Notes: a model not told the origin generated them from the letters alone. 46,821 bases of DNA from Streptosporangiaceae bacterium (GCA_025934375.1 JAICYD010000047.1:1-46821); one strand, 5' to 3'. Counted from the first letter of the stretch, positions 6,569-15,942 are shown. Translations and numbers: made by a program.

Positions 6569-7855
6569 ATGACCAAGCGGAAACGGATCGTCATCATTTC
6601 CGTCTCCGCAGGCATGGCCGCGCTGCTGGCCGTGGTCGCCGTCGGGGGCCTGGTGCTGCTGAAGCACTTCAACGGCAACATCCAGCAGTACAACCTCAAG
6701 GAGTCCGGGCTGCTGGGCCATCAGCCCGTCGACACCCACCCGCAGGCGGAGAACATCCTCGTCCTCGGCTCCGACACCCGCAACGGGCAGGGCAACGGAT
6801 TCGGGACCGGGCTGGTCACCGACCAGTCGGACACGACGATGATCGTCCACATCCCGGCGGACCGGAAGTGGGCCGAGGTCATGTCGATCCCGCGTGACTC
6901 CTGGGTGGACATCCCGGCCTGCAAGATGGGCAACGGGCAGCTGTCGGGGCCGCACCAGTTCAAGATCAACGAGGCGTTCGCGATCGGGAACCTCTACGGC
7001 AACCACACCGCGCTCGGCGTGGCCTGCACGATCAAGACGATCGAGCAGGACACCGGGATCTACATCGATCACTTCATCGTGGTGAACTTCACCGGGTTCA
7101 AGGACATGGTCGCCGCGCTCGGCGGGGTGCCGGAGTGCAACCCGACCCCGATCGACGACCCGCTGTCTGGCCTGCACCTGACGGCCGGGCATCACCTGCT
7201 CACGCCCAAGCAGGCGCTGGGCTACGTCCGCGCCCGCTACACCCTGGGCAACGGCAGCGACCTGGAGCGCATTGGCCGCCAGCAGGCGTTCATGTCCTCG
7301 CTCATCGCCCGGGTGCAGACCAAGATGCTCGACCCGCTGGCGATCTACCGGTTCCTGGACGCCGCCACCCAGTCGCTGACCATCGACAGCCAGCTCGGCG
7401 GCATCACCGGCCTGTACAACCTCGGCCAGAGCCTGCGCGGCATCCCGAAGGAGGACATCGCCTTCTTCACCCTGCCCAACGTGCCGCTCGGCGACGGCGC
7501 CAACGTGGCGTGGGCCCAGCCCGAGGACGACGCCATCTTCAAGTCGTTCCGCGACGACGTCCCCGCCAGCGCCTCGCTGTTCGCCGCGCCCGACAACGGC
7601 ACCTCGCCCCTGCTCGCCGGGGCCGCCGCTCCTCAGGACCCGACCGGCTTCCCGGGCATCGGGGCCACCCCGAGCACGCGTTCCCCGGCCAGCACGGTCA
7701 GCCCCACAGCGTCCGCCAGCCGCACAGGGCCCGCCAGCCCGAGCGCCAGCGCGCCCGTGACGCAGGTCACCAGCACCTCCGCCTCGTCCGGCCCGCCCAG
7801 CCAGGGACCGTCGCTGCACGCTCGGACCGCCAACCAGAGCATCTGCGCCGGCTGA
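6569..7855 (+). CDS. LCP (LytR-CpsA-Psr) family cell-wall ligase
   Basis: The 428-aa product has a short basic N-terminus, one membrane helix (about residues 7-30) and an LCP domain at about 60-300. The hallmark stretches are NILVLGSDTR, DTTMIVHIPADRK, MSIPRDSWVDIP, INEAFAIG and the late YVRARYTLGNGSDLERIGRQ, with the conserved Arg and Asp residues that bind the lipid pyrophosphate. LCP enzymes transfer glycopolymers from lipid carriers to peptidoglycan outside the cell. The C-terminal 90 residues are a Ser/Thr/Pro/Ala-rich tail. ATG 6569 is chosen because it precedes the membrane helix. It is followed closely by the acyltransferase gene, with which it may be co-transcribed. Confidence 0.92.
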   Translation: MTKRKRIVIISVSAGMAALLAVVAVGGLVLLKHFNGNIQQYNLKESGLLGHQPVDTHPQAENILVLGSDTRNGQGNGFGTGLVTDQSDTTMIVHIPADRKWAEVMSIPRDSWVDIPACKMGNGQLSGPHQFKINEAFAIGNLYGNHTALGVACTIKTIEQDTGIYIDHFIVVNFTGFKDMVAALGGVPECNPTPIDDPLSGLHLTAGHHLLTPKQALGYVRARYTLGNGSDLERIGRQQAFMSSLIARVQTKMLDPLAIYRFLDAATQSLTIDSQLGGITGLYNLGQSLRGIPKEDIAFFTLPNVPLGDGANVAWAQPEDDAIFKSFRDDVPASASLFAAPDNGTSPLLAGAAAPQDPTGFPGIGATPSTRSPASTVSPTASASRTGPASPSASAPVTQVTSTSASSGPPSQGPSLHARTANQSICAG

Positions 7856-7901
7856 GCGGGTATGAGGTGCGTTATCGTGTTACCGGTTTTCAGAGAGGGC
7901 G

Positions 7902-8627
7902 GTGCGTTCCCGAGTGCGGTACCAGCTTTCGCGTTTCGTCGCCTGGCCGTTCCTGCAGTCGATGGGTCGCCCCAAGGTGGTCGGGCTGGAGAACATCCCC
8001 GGCGAGGGGGCGGCCATCCTGGCGTCCAACCACCTGTCGATCATCGACTCGGTGTACCTGCCGTTCGTGCTGCCCCGGCCCGTGGTGTTCCCCGCCAAGG
8101 CCGAGTACTTCCAGGCGCGGGGGCCGGTCGGCCGGATCTGGGCGGCCTACCTGCGCTCGACCAACCAGCTGGAGATCAACCGGGACGGTGCCCGCTCCGC
8201 GCAGGAGACCCTCGACGCGGCGGTGGACATCCTGCGCGCCGGGGAGCTGTTCGGGTTCTACCCGGAGGGGACTCGCTCTCCTGACGGCAAGCTGTACCGC
8301 GGGCGCTCGGGACTGGGCTACCTGGCCCTGAACTCCGGTGTCCCGGTGATCCCGGTGGCGATGCTCGGCACCCGCAAGATGATGCCGCCCGGCCGGACCT
8401 TCCTGATCCCCGCCAAGATCGAGATCCGCATCGGCCGGCCGCTGACCTTCCCCGACCTGGCCGGCGTCGCCCCCGCGAAGGCCCGCCGGGAGATAGGGGA
8501 CCGGGTGATGGCCGCCATCCGCGAGCTGTCCGGCCAGGAGTACGTCCACATGTACGCCTCCGACCGCAAGGCCGAGCTCGCCGCCATCACCAAGAAGCCA
8601 AAGGATTTAGGCCCGCTGGTCTTGTAG
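7902..8627 (+). CDS. PlsC-like 1-acylglycerol-3-phosphate acyltransferase
   Basis: The 241-aa protein carries the acyltransferase motifs in order: NHLSIID (the catalytic NHx4D block, about residues 43-49), a substrate-binding region with Asn and Arg near 88, and FYPEGTRSPDGKLYRGRSG (about 118-136), then PVIPVAMLGT. Family members acylate lysophosphatidic acid or related lipids at the inner membrane face. GTG 7902 has AGAGAGGG just upstream. The acyl acceptor cannot be read from sequence. It is co-directional with the LCP gene, 46 bases away. Confidence 0.9.
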   Translation: MRSRVRYQLSRFVAWPFLQSMGRPKVVGLENIPGEGAAILASNHLSIIDSVYLPFVLPRPVVFPAKAEYFQARGPVGRIWAAYLRSTNQLEINRDGARSAQETLDAAVDILRAGELFGFYPEGTRSPDGKLYRGRSGLGYLALNSGVPVIPVAMLGTRKMMPPGRTFLIPAKIEIRIGRPLTFPDLAGVAPAKARREIGDRVMAAIRELSGQEYVHMYASDRKAELAAITKKPKDLGPLVL

Positions 8628-8724
8628 GGCGCCTCGTGGCCGATGGACTGCGCAGCGACCGAGGTACGAGGAAGCGAAGCGAGGGAAGCAGGCCGCGCCT
8701 AAAGGGCGCCCGTTTCGGGGGTTG

Positions 8725-8742
8725 CAGGGGGTCGCCCCCCTA
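8725..8742. terminator. GC-rich hairpin between convergent genes
   Basis: GGGGG-TCG-CCCCC forms a 5-bp hairpin just beyond the Zur gene stop and about 100 bases after the acyltransferase stop. The position between convergent genes suits a terminator, but no T run is visible on the plus strand. Confidence 0.4.
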
Positions 8743-9180
8743 GGCCGGGGGCTCCATTGGGCTAGCACTGTGGCCCGGGCACAGGCCGAATAGCTCGACC
8801 GTGTGGTCGACCGCGGTGAAGCCGGCCTCGGCGGCGACCTTCTCGGCCCACTGCTCGACGGCGCGGCCCTCGACCTCGACGCTGCTGCCGCAGACCCGGC
8901 AGGTCAGGTGGTGATGGTGGACCGTGCTGCCGCACTGGCGGTAGAGGATCTCACCCGACGGGTCGCGGATGGTGTCCACCGCGCCGGTCTCGCTGAGCAC
9001 CTGCAGATGCCGGTAGACGGTGGTCAGCCCGACAGTCTCCCCGCGGCGGCGCAACTCGGCGTGGATCTCCTGGGCGCTGCAGAAGCCGGGCAGGCTGGTC
9101 AGCGCGGAGGCCAGCGCGGAGGCCTGCTTGGTCCCGCGCACCCGCGTGCCCCGTGGCTGCTGGTCTTGCTCTTGCGTCAT
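8740..9180 (-). CDS. zur: Zur/Fur-family zinc-responsive repressor
   Basis: The 146-aa Fur-family protein has an N-terminal winged helix (residues about 15-80, including GLTTVYRHLQVL) and a C-terminal metal domain with HHHH (88-91), CRVC (94-97) and CPGH (134-137). In most Fur proteins the last motif is a second CxxC, so here His appears to replace the final Cys of the structural zinc site. Lying divergent from a metal ABC transporter with a Fur-type box in its promoter, it is most likely Zur, which represses zinc uptake genes when Zn(II) is bound. Fur or another metal sensor is less likely. Confidence 0.88.
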   Translation of the reverse strand: MTQEQDQQPRGTRVRGTKQASALASALTSLPGFCSAQEIHAELRRRGETVGLTTVYRHLQVLSETGAVDTIRDPSGEILYRQCGSTVHHHHLTCRVCGSSVEVEGRAVEQWAEKVAAEAGFTAVDHTVELFGLCPGHSASPMEPPA

Positions 9181-9318
9181 GCCCGTCTCACACCTGCGCG
9201 TCCGCTCACCTCTTGACGTTAGCCGGCCCGTGGCCCGCTAGCCATGAACGGCCTGGCGGACCGGCCCCGGAGCCCGCTGGAGCCTGCCGGAGGGGGCCGG
9301 CGAGTTGCCTACCGAGAA

Positions 9319-9338
9319 TAAAAACGATTATCATTAAC
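9319..9338 (+). promoter_or_regulatory. Zur/Fur-type box before the transporter operon
   Basis: The AT-rich imperfect palindrome ACGAT-T-ATCAT with A/T flanks stands out in the GC-rich background and ends four bases before the ABC ATPase start (ATG 9342). It resembles actinobacterial Zur boxes (inverted AATGAT-type half-sites). No strong ribosome-binding site is visible, so the transcript may have a very short leader. Confidence 0.7.
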
Positions 9339-9341
9339 AGC

Positions 9342-10097
9342 ATGTTCCCGCTCCTTCAGCTCGACGGCGTTGGCGTGCGCCTCGGCGGCCGTCAGGTCCT
9401 GAGCGACGTCAGCTTCACCGTTGGCAAGGGCGAGTTCGCCGCCATCATCGGGCCCAACGGCGCCGGCAAGACCACGCTCATCCGGGTCATCCTCGGCCTG
9501 CGGCCCACCTCGGCGGGGCGGGTGATCAAGGGCGTCAACGGAGCCGGGGCGGGTCGCGTCGGCTACGTCCCGCAGAAGATCGTCATCGACTCCGACATCC
9601 CGCTGCGCGCCTGGGACGTCGTCGCGCTCGGCCTCGACGGGCACAAGCTGGGCTTCCCGTTCCCGTCCAGGCGGCGGCGGGAGCAGGTGGAGCAGGCGCT
9701 GCAGGATGTGGGAGCCCTCGGCTACGCCGACGCGCGGGTGGGGGAGCTCTCCGGCGGCGAGCAGCAGCGGGTCCTGATCGCCCACGCGCTGGTCAGCCGT
9801 CCCCAGCTGCTGCTGCTCGATGAGCCCCTGGCCAACCTCGACCTGCGCAGCGAGCAGGAGATCGTGACGCTGCTCGGCAAGCTCGCCCGCGAGCACGAGA
9901 TCGCGGTGCTGCTGTCCGCGCACGACATGAACCCGCTGCTGCCGGTCATGGACCGGATTATCTACGTCGCCAACGGCAAGGTGGCGACCGGGAGCACCGA
10001 CGAGGTCGTGACCTCCGAGGGGCTGACGCGGCTGTACGGGCACCCGGTGGACGTCCTGCGCGTGCGCGGCCGGGTCGTGGTCGTGGCCGGGGACTAA
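9342..10097 (+). CDS. Zinc/manganese ABC transporter ATPase (ZnuC-like)
   Basis: The 251-aa ATPase shows Walker A GPNGAGKT (residues 37-44), a Q-loop region at VPQK, signature LSGGEQQR (about 133-140), Walker B LLLLDEPLANLD and switch His in SAHDMN. It energises import through the two downstream ABC-3 permeases. ATG 9342 is chosen because the Zur-type box ends just before it; a longer frame from 9153 would run through the box and the zur promoter. Metal choice (zinc) is inferred from the adjacent Zur gene. Confidence 0.88.
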   Translation: MFPLLQLDGVGVRLGGRQVLSDVSFTVGKGEFAAIIGPNGAGKTTLIRVILGLRPTSAGRVIKGVNGAGAGRVGYVPQKIVIDSDIPLRAWDVVALGLDGHKLGFPFPSRRRREQVEQALQDVGALGYADARVGELSGGEQQRVLIAHALVSRPQLLLLDEPLANLDLRSEQEIVTLLGKLAREHEIAVLLSAHDMNPLLPVMDRIIYVANGKVATGSTDEVVTSEGLTRLYGHPVDVLRVRGRVVVVAGD

Positions 10098-10126
10098 CGG
10101 CGGGGACTAACGGCGGGGACTAGCGG
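10091..10126 (+). repeat. 13-bp tandem repeat at the ATPase stop codon
   Basis: Nearly three copies of GGACTAACGGCGG (starting at 10091, 10104 and 10117) span the ATPase stop and the leader of the next gene. Each copy contains TAA or TAG, so the stop signal is triplicated in shifted frames. Confidence 0.85.
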
Positions 10127-10999
10127 ATGCTCACCAGCGGGCCGGTGCTCACGGCCTTCCTCATCGGCGCGATCGCGGCCACCACGTCCGGCGTGATCGG
10201 CGTGTTCTCGGTGCTGCGCACCCAGTCGTTCGCCGGGCACTCGCTGGCCGACATCGCGACCACCGGCGGCGCCGGCGCGTTCCTGGTCGGAGTCAACCAG
10301 TTCTGGGGGTTCCTGGTCGCCGGGCTCGCCGCCGCGACCGCGATGGAAGCCATCGGCGTGCAGCGCCGCCGCGACCGGGACATCGCCACCGGCGTGGTGC
10401 TCGGCGGCGCGCTCGGGATCGCCGCGCTGTTCTTGTACCTGGGCACGCAGCACACCTCCCGGACCGGGGCGTCGTTCTCGATCTTGTTCGGGTCCATCTT
10501 CGTGGTGGCCCCCGACACCGTGCCGGCGATCATCGCCGCCGGCGTCGTGGCCGTGGCCACGGTGGCGGTACTGTCCCGGCGGCTGCTGCTGACCGCGGTC
10601 GCCCCCGAACTGGCCCGGGCACGCGGCGTCAGCGTGCGGCTGACCGGGATCATCTTCCTGGCCGCGCTCGCCGTCGTGGTGTCGCTGTCGGCCGTGGCAA
10701 TCGGCGCCGTGCTGTCCACGGCGCTGCTGGTCGGCCCGGCCGCCACCGCCTTGCGGGTCACCCGCAGCCCGGGCAAGGCGGTGCTGGTCTCCGCGGTCAC
10801 CGGCCTGGCCGCCACCTGGACCGGGATCGCGCTGGCCTACGAGTCCTACTACTGGCCGCCCGCTGGCCACGGCTGGCCGGTCAGCTTCTTCGTGGTCGCC
10901 TTGGTCCTCGTCGCGTACCTGCTGTCCTATGCCCGCAAGCCCCGGCGGATGCCCCCCCGCTCCCCGCATGAGGAGGCGGCCGAATGTTCTCCAGCTTGA
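10127..10999 (+). CDS. ABC-3 family metal permease 1
   Basis: The 290-aa polytopic protein has seven to eight predicted helices and the ABC-3 family pattern (GVFSVLRTQSFAGHSLADI near the N-terminus; AIGAVLSTALLVGPAATA near residue 200). It should form part of the membrane channel for Zn(II) or Mn(II). Twenty-nine bases of tandem repeat separate it from the ATPase gene. Its 3' end overlaps the start of the second permease by 16 bases, so the two are probably translationally coupled. Confidence 0.87.
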   Translation: MLTSGPVLTAFLIGAIAATTSGVIGVFSVLRTQSFAGHSLADIATTGGAGAFLVGVNQFWGFLVAGLAAATAMEAIGVQRRRDRDIATGVVLGGALGIAALFLYLGTQHTSRTGASFSILFGSIFVVAPDTVPAIIAAGVVAVATVAVLSRRLLLTAVAPELARARGVSVRLTGIIFLAALAVVVSLSAVAIGAVLSTALLVGPAATALRVTRSPGKAVLVSAVTGLAATWTGIALAYESYYWPPAGHGWPVSFFVVALVLVAYLLSYARKPRRMPPRSPHEEAAECSPA

Positions 11000-11820
11000 T
11001 GTTCACCGGGCTGATGGCCAACACCTGGATCGCGGCCACCATCGTGGCCGTGATCGCCGGGATGACCGGGTTCTTCGCTGTCTTGCGCGGTGAGGCATTC
11101 GCGGCCCACGCCATCCCGAACGGCGCCTTCGCCGGCGCGGCGGGCGCCAGCCTCCTCGGCGTCAACGTGATCTGGGGGCTGGCCGTCGTCGCGATCGCCA
11201 GCGCGCTCGGGATCGGCGCGCTGGGCAGCAAGGCCCGCCACGACGTCGTCACCGCCTTGACGCTGGTGCTCATGCTCGGCCTCGGCGCGCTGTTCGTCAG
11301 CATCAGCAACCAGTACGCCCAGCAGGCCTACTCGCTGCTGTTCGGCGAGGTATTCGGCGTGAGCAGCGCCGACGTGCCGCTCATCGCCGTCCTCGGCGTC
11401 CTCGCCCTGGCCGGGATCGGCCTGGCGTTCCGGCCGCTCATGCTCACCTCGGCGATGCCCGAGGTCGCCGAGGCGCGCGGCGTCTCGGTGCGCGGCATGG
11501 AAATCTACTTCCTGGTCGTGATGGCCCTCGCCACCTCGATGACCGTCCCCGTAGTCGGCGCGCTGCTGCTGTTCAGCCTGATGATCGGCCCGGCCGCCGC
11601 CGCCCGCAGCATCACCGCCCGCCCCGGGCTCGCGCTCGCGCTGTCGGTCGCGATCGCGCTGATCACCGTGTGGCTCTCAATCGCGCTTTCCTATCAGACG
11701 AACTGGCCGCTCGGCTTCTTCGTCGGCGTCGGCGGCGCCCTGTTCTACCTCGCCGGGCTGGCCGCCCGCGGCCTCGCGGGCCTCGGCGGCGGCACCCGCC
11801 GCGTCCACCCCGCCGCCTAG
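10984..11820 (+). CDS. ABC-3 family metal permease 2
   Basis: The 278-aa polytopic protein is homologous in layout to the upstream permease (FFAVLRGEAFAAHAIPNGAF; VVGALLLFSLMIGPAAAA). Two different ABC-3 permeases next to one ATPase suggest a heterodimeric channel. No zinc-binding lipoprotein (ZnuA) follows; the next gene is unrelated, so the binding protein must be encoded elsewhere. Confidence 0.87.
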   Translation: MFSSLMFTGLMANTWIAATIVAVIAGMTGFFAVLRGEAFAAHAIPNGAFAGAAGASLLGVNVIWGLAVVAIASALGIGALGSKARHDVVTALTLVLMLGLGALFVSISNQYAQQAYSLLFGEVFGVSSADVPLIAVLGVLALAGIGLAFRPLMLTSAMPEVAEARGVSVRGMEIYFLVVMALATSMTVPVVGALLLFSLMIGPAAAARSITARPGLALALSVAIALITVWLSIALSYQTNWPLGFFVGVGGALFYLAGLAARGLAGLGGGTRRVHPAA

Positions 11821-11868
11821 TCCAGAGGAAGCACCCAGCCACTGCCGAAGTTCAGGGAAAATGGTTGG

Positions 11869-14800
11869 GTGCAGGTCTCGGTGCTCGGGCCGCTTGAGGT
11901 CCGTAACGACGCTGGCGAGCCGGTAGCCGTTGCTGGCGCGCGGCTGCGTGACCTGATCGCCCGGCTGGCGCTGGCCGGCGGCAGGCCCGTGAGCACCTCG
12001 GCGCTGGCCGAGGCGGTCTGGGGAGAGGAAGAGCCGCCCGCTGACCTCGCCAACGCGCTGCAGACGCTCGTCTCCCGGGCGCGGCGCGCCCTGGGCGGCG
12101 CCTCCGCTGTGGAGCAGTCCGCCGCCGGGTACCGGCTGGCGGTCACGCCCGACGACGTGGACGCGCTGCGGTTTGAGCGGCTGCTCGCGCAGGGATCGGC
12201 CTCGATGGCCGAAGCGCTGGCGCTCTGGCGCGGGCCGGCCCTGGCCGACGTCGGCGACTTCGCCGCGCCGCATGCCCAGCGCCTGGACGGGCTGCGCCTG
12301 GACGCCCTGGTCACGCAGATCGGCCATGCGATTGACACCGGCCAGGCCTGCGCGCACGTCGCCGAGCTCCAGGCGCTCGTTGCCGCGCATCCGCTGAATG
12401 AGAAGCTCACCGCCCTGCTGATGCGGGCGCTGGCCGCCGCCGGCCGGCAGGTGGAGGCGCTGGCCATGCACGAGGCGCTGCGGGCGCGGCTCGCCGATGA
12501 GCTTGGCCTCGACCCCGGGCCGCATGTGCAGGCCGCGCACCTGGAAGTGCTGCGCGGTGAGGGCCGGCCAGTGGCCGCCGCAGTGCCGGCGACCTCAGGG
12601 CCCGCGACGCCGGACCGGGGTACTCCGTCCAGCGGCCCCGGGCCGGCGGACGGAGTACCATCCCGCGCCCGGACGAACTTGCGGGTCTCGCTCACCAGCT
12701 TCATCGGCCGCGAGCATGAGGTCGCCCGGGTGGGCGCTGCCCTGGACAGCTACCGGCTCGTCACCCTGGTCGGCCCGGGCGGCGCGGGCAAGACGCGGCT
12801 AGCCACCGAGGTCGCGGCGGAAGTCGCCGGCCGCGCCCGGGATGGCGCGCCGGACGGGGTGTGGATGGCCGAGCTGGCATCGGTCACCGACGCGGCGGAC
12901 GTGCCGCACGCCGTGCTCAGCTCGATCGGGCTACGCGAGTCACGGCTGATGACACCGGACTCGCCGAAGCGGATCACGGCCCGGGACGCGCAGAGCCAGC
13001 TGCTCGAGGGCCTTGCCGAAGCGAACGCCCTGCTCGTCCTGGACAACTGCGAGCACCTCATTGACGCGTGCGCGCACCTGGCCGACACCTTGCTCACGCA
13101 CAGCCCGCGGCTGCGCATCGTGGCGACCAGCCGGGAGCCGCTGGGCATCACCGGGGAGTCGCTGTTCGTCGTCCCGCCGCTGGAACGGGATCCGGCCGTC
13201 CGCCTGTTCGCTGACCGTGCGGCGGCGGTCAGCCCCGGCTTCGAGCTGGACGCCGGCAGCCTGTCACTCGTCACCGACATCGTCCGGCGGCTGGACGGGC
13301 TGCCGCTGGCGATCGAGCTGGCCGCCGCCCGGCTGCGGACGCTGCCGCTGGCGGAGATCTCGCGGCGGCTCGACGACCGGTTCCGGCTGCTGACCGGGGG
13401 AAGCCGCACCGCGCTGCCCCGGCACCGCACGCTGCGCGCGGTCGTGGAGTGGAGCTGGGACCTGCTCACGCCGGCCGAGCGGCTGCTGGCCGAGCGGTTT
13501 TCCGTCTTCCCGGCCGGGGCCACGGTCGCCGCCGTCGCCGCGGTCTGCGGCTGCGATGGCCTTGATGCCGGGCAGACCGATGAGCTGCTCTCGTCTCTGG
13601 TCGACAAATCCCTCGTCCAGCTCGTGGTCGACGGGGCCCGGTTCCGGATGCTGGAGACGATCCGCGAGTTCGGGTCGGAGCGGCTCGCCGAGCGCGGCGA
13701 GATCGGCGACCTGCGCCGGCGGCACGCGACGTACTACACCGACCTGGCGGCCGAGGTCGCGCCCATCCTGCTGACCCGGGATCAGGTCACCTGGCTGCCC
13801 GTCATCACGGCCGAGCGGGACAACGTCCTCGGCGCCCTGCGCTACTGGGGCGACATCGCCGACGCCAGCCAGGCGTTCACCCTGGCGCTGTCAGCGTGCG
13901 TTCCCGCGCTGGTGCTCGGCCAGAGCGCGGAGATGACGGCCGTGCTGGAGCTGGCGTGGAACGTGCCGGGCGACGCGGACCCCGAGCTGCGCACGATCAT
14001 CGACGCGATGCACACCATCATCTCGGCGGTCGGCGCGCGGGAGGCGAACGAGGTACCACCCGGCGGCGCAGAGCAGGAGGCGGCTATCGCGGAGCTGACC
14101 AGCCGGGTCTACGCGGTGAGCATCGAGCGCTACCCGCTCGCCGGGCTGCTGCGGCCCGTGGTGGCGATGTTCGCCCACGACAAGGGCAAGGTCCGCCAGT
14201 TCCTCCAGGAGGCCCAGGTCAGCGGGGATGAGTGGCTCGCCGCCGCGACCTGGATGATAACCGCGGCCTTCGCCGAAAACGAAGGCGACATCCCGGGGAT
14301 GCGCGCCGCCGGGGCCGAGGCGCTGGCCCGGTTCCGGGCGCTGGGCGAGCGCTGGGGGCTGGCGAGCGCGCTGCGAATCGACGGCGAGCTGCGGATACTC
14401 GACGGCGACCTGGACGGCGCCGTCGCCAGGTTCGCCGAGGCGGGCGCGGCGCTGCGCGAGATCGGCTCGCGTGACGACGAGTCGCACATGGCAATGCGAC
14501 TAGCCGGCATCGCCATCCGCCGCGGCGACTATGACACCGCTCGCGAGCTGTACCGGACCATCTGGAAGCAGGCGGAGGGCGAAGGGTCCCCCTTGGAGCA
14601 GGCCATGGCCGCCACCTGGACCGGCATGTTCGACATGCTGATGGGGAACGTCGACCGGGCCCGGGAGATGTACGCGACCGCTAGTCACCTGTACGCGATG
14701 GCCAGCGCCATGAACGCGGTCCGCCACCACGTGCAGGCGATGATGGAGTCGCTGGGCTTGCTGGTCGCCCTCGCCGACGGGGACGTGCCGCTCGCCCGCG

Positions 14801-15105
14801 AGCGGGCCGTGCTCGCCTACCAGGCCGGGGTGGACAGCACCGACATGCCGCTGCTGGCCACGGCGGGCTGGGCGCTGACTGATCTCGCGCTCGCCATCGG
14901 CCAGTTCGAGCGCGCCGCGCGGATCCTCGGCGCGGCGGCCGCGGTGCGCGGGGCCGAGGATCCGGGTGATCCGACGGTCGCCCGGCTGACCGCCCGGCTG
15001 CGCGAGGCCCTCGGCGATGAGGGCTACGCCCGCGCCTACGCCGCCGGGAAAAAGCTCGACCGGGCCGAGGCAATCAAGTGCCTCGACCCGGCCGCTCTCG
15101 GGTAA
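11869..15105 (+). CDS. AfsR/SARP-type regulator with BTAD, NTPase and TPR-like regions
   Basis: The 1078-aa protein has, in order: an OmpR-like winged helix (about 1-95; LGPLEVRNDAGEPVAVAGAR opens the SARP pattern), a bacterial transcriptional activator domain (about 100-245, ending LGLDPGPHVQAAHLEVLRG), a P-loop NTPase (Walker A GPGGAGKTRL near 302, Walker B LLVLDNCEHL near 387, then RLDGLPLAIELAAARL), and a helical TPR-like C-terminus (about 600-1050). Such proteins activate antibiotic or metabolic genes in actinomycetes. GTG 11869 is used; a weak AGGGAA lies upstream. It is convergent with the DrrAB-type genes, six bases away. The target genes are unknown. Confidence 0.9.
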   Translation: MQVSVLGPLEVRNDAGEPVAVAGARLRDLIARLALAGGRPVSTSALAEAVWGEEEPPADLANALQTLVSRARRALGGASAVEQSAAGYRLAVTPDDVDALRFERLLAQGSASMAEALALWRGPALADVGDFAAPHAQRLDGLRLDALVTQIGHAIDTGQACAHVAELQALVAAHPLNEKLTALLMRALAAAGRQVEALAMHEALRARLADELGLDPGPHVQAAHLEVLRGEGRPVAAAVPATSGPATPDRGTPSSGPGPADGVPSRARTNLRVSLTSFIGREHEVARVGAALDSYRLVTLVGPGGAGKTRLATEVAAEVAGRARDGAPDGVWMAELASVTDAADVPHAVLSSIGLRESRLMTPDSPKRITARDAQSQLLEGLAEANALLVLDNCEHLIDACAHLADTLLTHSPRLRIVATSREPLGITGESLFVVPPLERDPAVRLFADRAAAVSPGFELDAGSLSLVTDIVRRLDGLPLAIELAAARLRTLPLAEISRRLDDRFRLLTGGSRTALPRHRTLRAVVEWSWDLLTPAERLLAERFSVFPAGATVAAVAAVCGCDGLDAGQTDELLSSLVDKSLVQLVVDGARFRMLETIREFGSERLAERGEIGDLRRRHATYYTDLAAEVAPILLTRDQVTWLPVITAERDNVLGALRYWGDIADASQAFTLALSACVPALVLGQSAEMTAVLELAWNVPGDADPELRTIIDAMHTIISAVGAREANEVPPGGAEQEAAIAELTSRVYAVSIERYPLAGLLRPVVAMFAHDKGKVRQFLQEAQVSGDEWLAAATWMITAAFAENEGDIPGMRAAGAEALARFRALGERWGLASALRIDGELRILDGDLDGAVARFAEAGAALREIGSRDDESHMAMRLAGIAIRRGDYDTARELYRTIWKQAEGEGSPLEQAMAATWTGMFDMLMGNVDRAREMYATASHLYAMASAMNAVRHHVQAMMESLGLLVALADGDVPLARERAVLAYQAGVDSTDMPLLATAGWALTDLALAIGQFERAARILGAAAAVRGAEDPGDPTVARLTARLREALGDEGYARAYAAGKKLDRAEAIKCLDPAALG

Positions 15106-15111
15106 GCGCCG

Positions 15112-15942
15112 CTACGTGCGGCGGATGTAGGCGCGCAGCGCCAGCGGGAAGAACACCACCAGCAACCCGGCGATCCACGCGAACGTCCAGCCGACCTGGG
15201 TGGCCACCGGCCCGCCGAGCATGAGCCCGCGCACCGCGCTGACCAGGTGCGAGATCGGGTTCACGTTCACGAAGGCCTGCAGCCAGCCCGGCATCGTGCT
15301 GGTTTGCACGAACGTGTTGCTGCCGAAGGACAGCGGCAGGACCAGCAGGAACATCACGCCCTGCACGGCGCCCGGGCTCCGGACAACCATCCCGACCCAG
15401 ACCGACACCCACGCGAACGCCAGCGCGAAGCAGATCGCGATCCCGATCGACGCCAGCAGCGCCAGCGGGTTCGTCGCGATGCGGAAGCCCATGACGTAGC
15501 CGAAGCCGACCATGATCACGCACAGCAGCAGGTACCGGAAGAACTCGGCGAACACCGCGCCCACGAGGGGCACTGACCGGGCGATCGGCAGCGACCGGAA
15601 CCGGTCGAACACGCCCTTGGCGATGTCGCTGTTCATGTTCTGCCCGATCGAGATGCTGCTCATCGCGATCGTCTGGCCGAGCAGTCCCGGCAGCAGGTAC
15701 TCCAGGTACGTGTGCTGTGAGCCGTGGCCAAGCGCCCCGCCGAACACGTACACGAACAGCAGCAGGAAGATGATCGGCTGCAGCGTCACGTCGATCAGCT
15801 GCTCGGGCGTGCGGGTGATCTTGATCAGGTTGCGCTTGGCGAGGACCAGCGCGTGCCGCAGCGAGCGGAACCGCGGGCGCGCGGCGGGTCCCGGCACCGG
15901 GGCATTAGCCGTGGTCGCGGCGGTGGTCGTCAACGCGGTCAT
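15112..15942 (-). CDS. ABC-2 type exporter permease (DrrB-like)
   Basis: The 276-aa membrane protein has six predicted helices and the ABC-2 pattern seen in DrrB-type drug exporters (TRTPEQLIDVTLQPIIFLLLF; AFVNVNPISHLVSAVRGLML near the C-terminus). Its ATG overlaps the stop of the upstream ATPase gene by 4 bases (ATGA), so the two are translationally coupled and form one exporter. The substrate is unknown; self-resistance to a lipophilic compound or export of an envelope lipid are the usual roles. Confidence 0.9.
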   Translation of the reverse strand: MTALTTTAATTANAPVPGPAARPRFRSLRHALVLAKRNLIKITRTPEQLIDVTLQPIIFLLLFVYVFGGALGHGSQHTYLEYLLPGLLGQTIAMSSISIGQNMNSDIAKGVFDRFRSLPIARSVPLVGAVFAEFFRYLLLCVIMVGFGYVMGFRIATNPLALLASIGIAICFALAFAWVSVWVGMVVRSPGAVQGVMFLLVLPLSFGSNTFVQTSTMPGWLQAFVNVNPISHLVSAVRGLMLGGPVATQVGWTFAWIAGLLVVFFPLALRAYIRRT

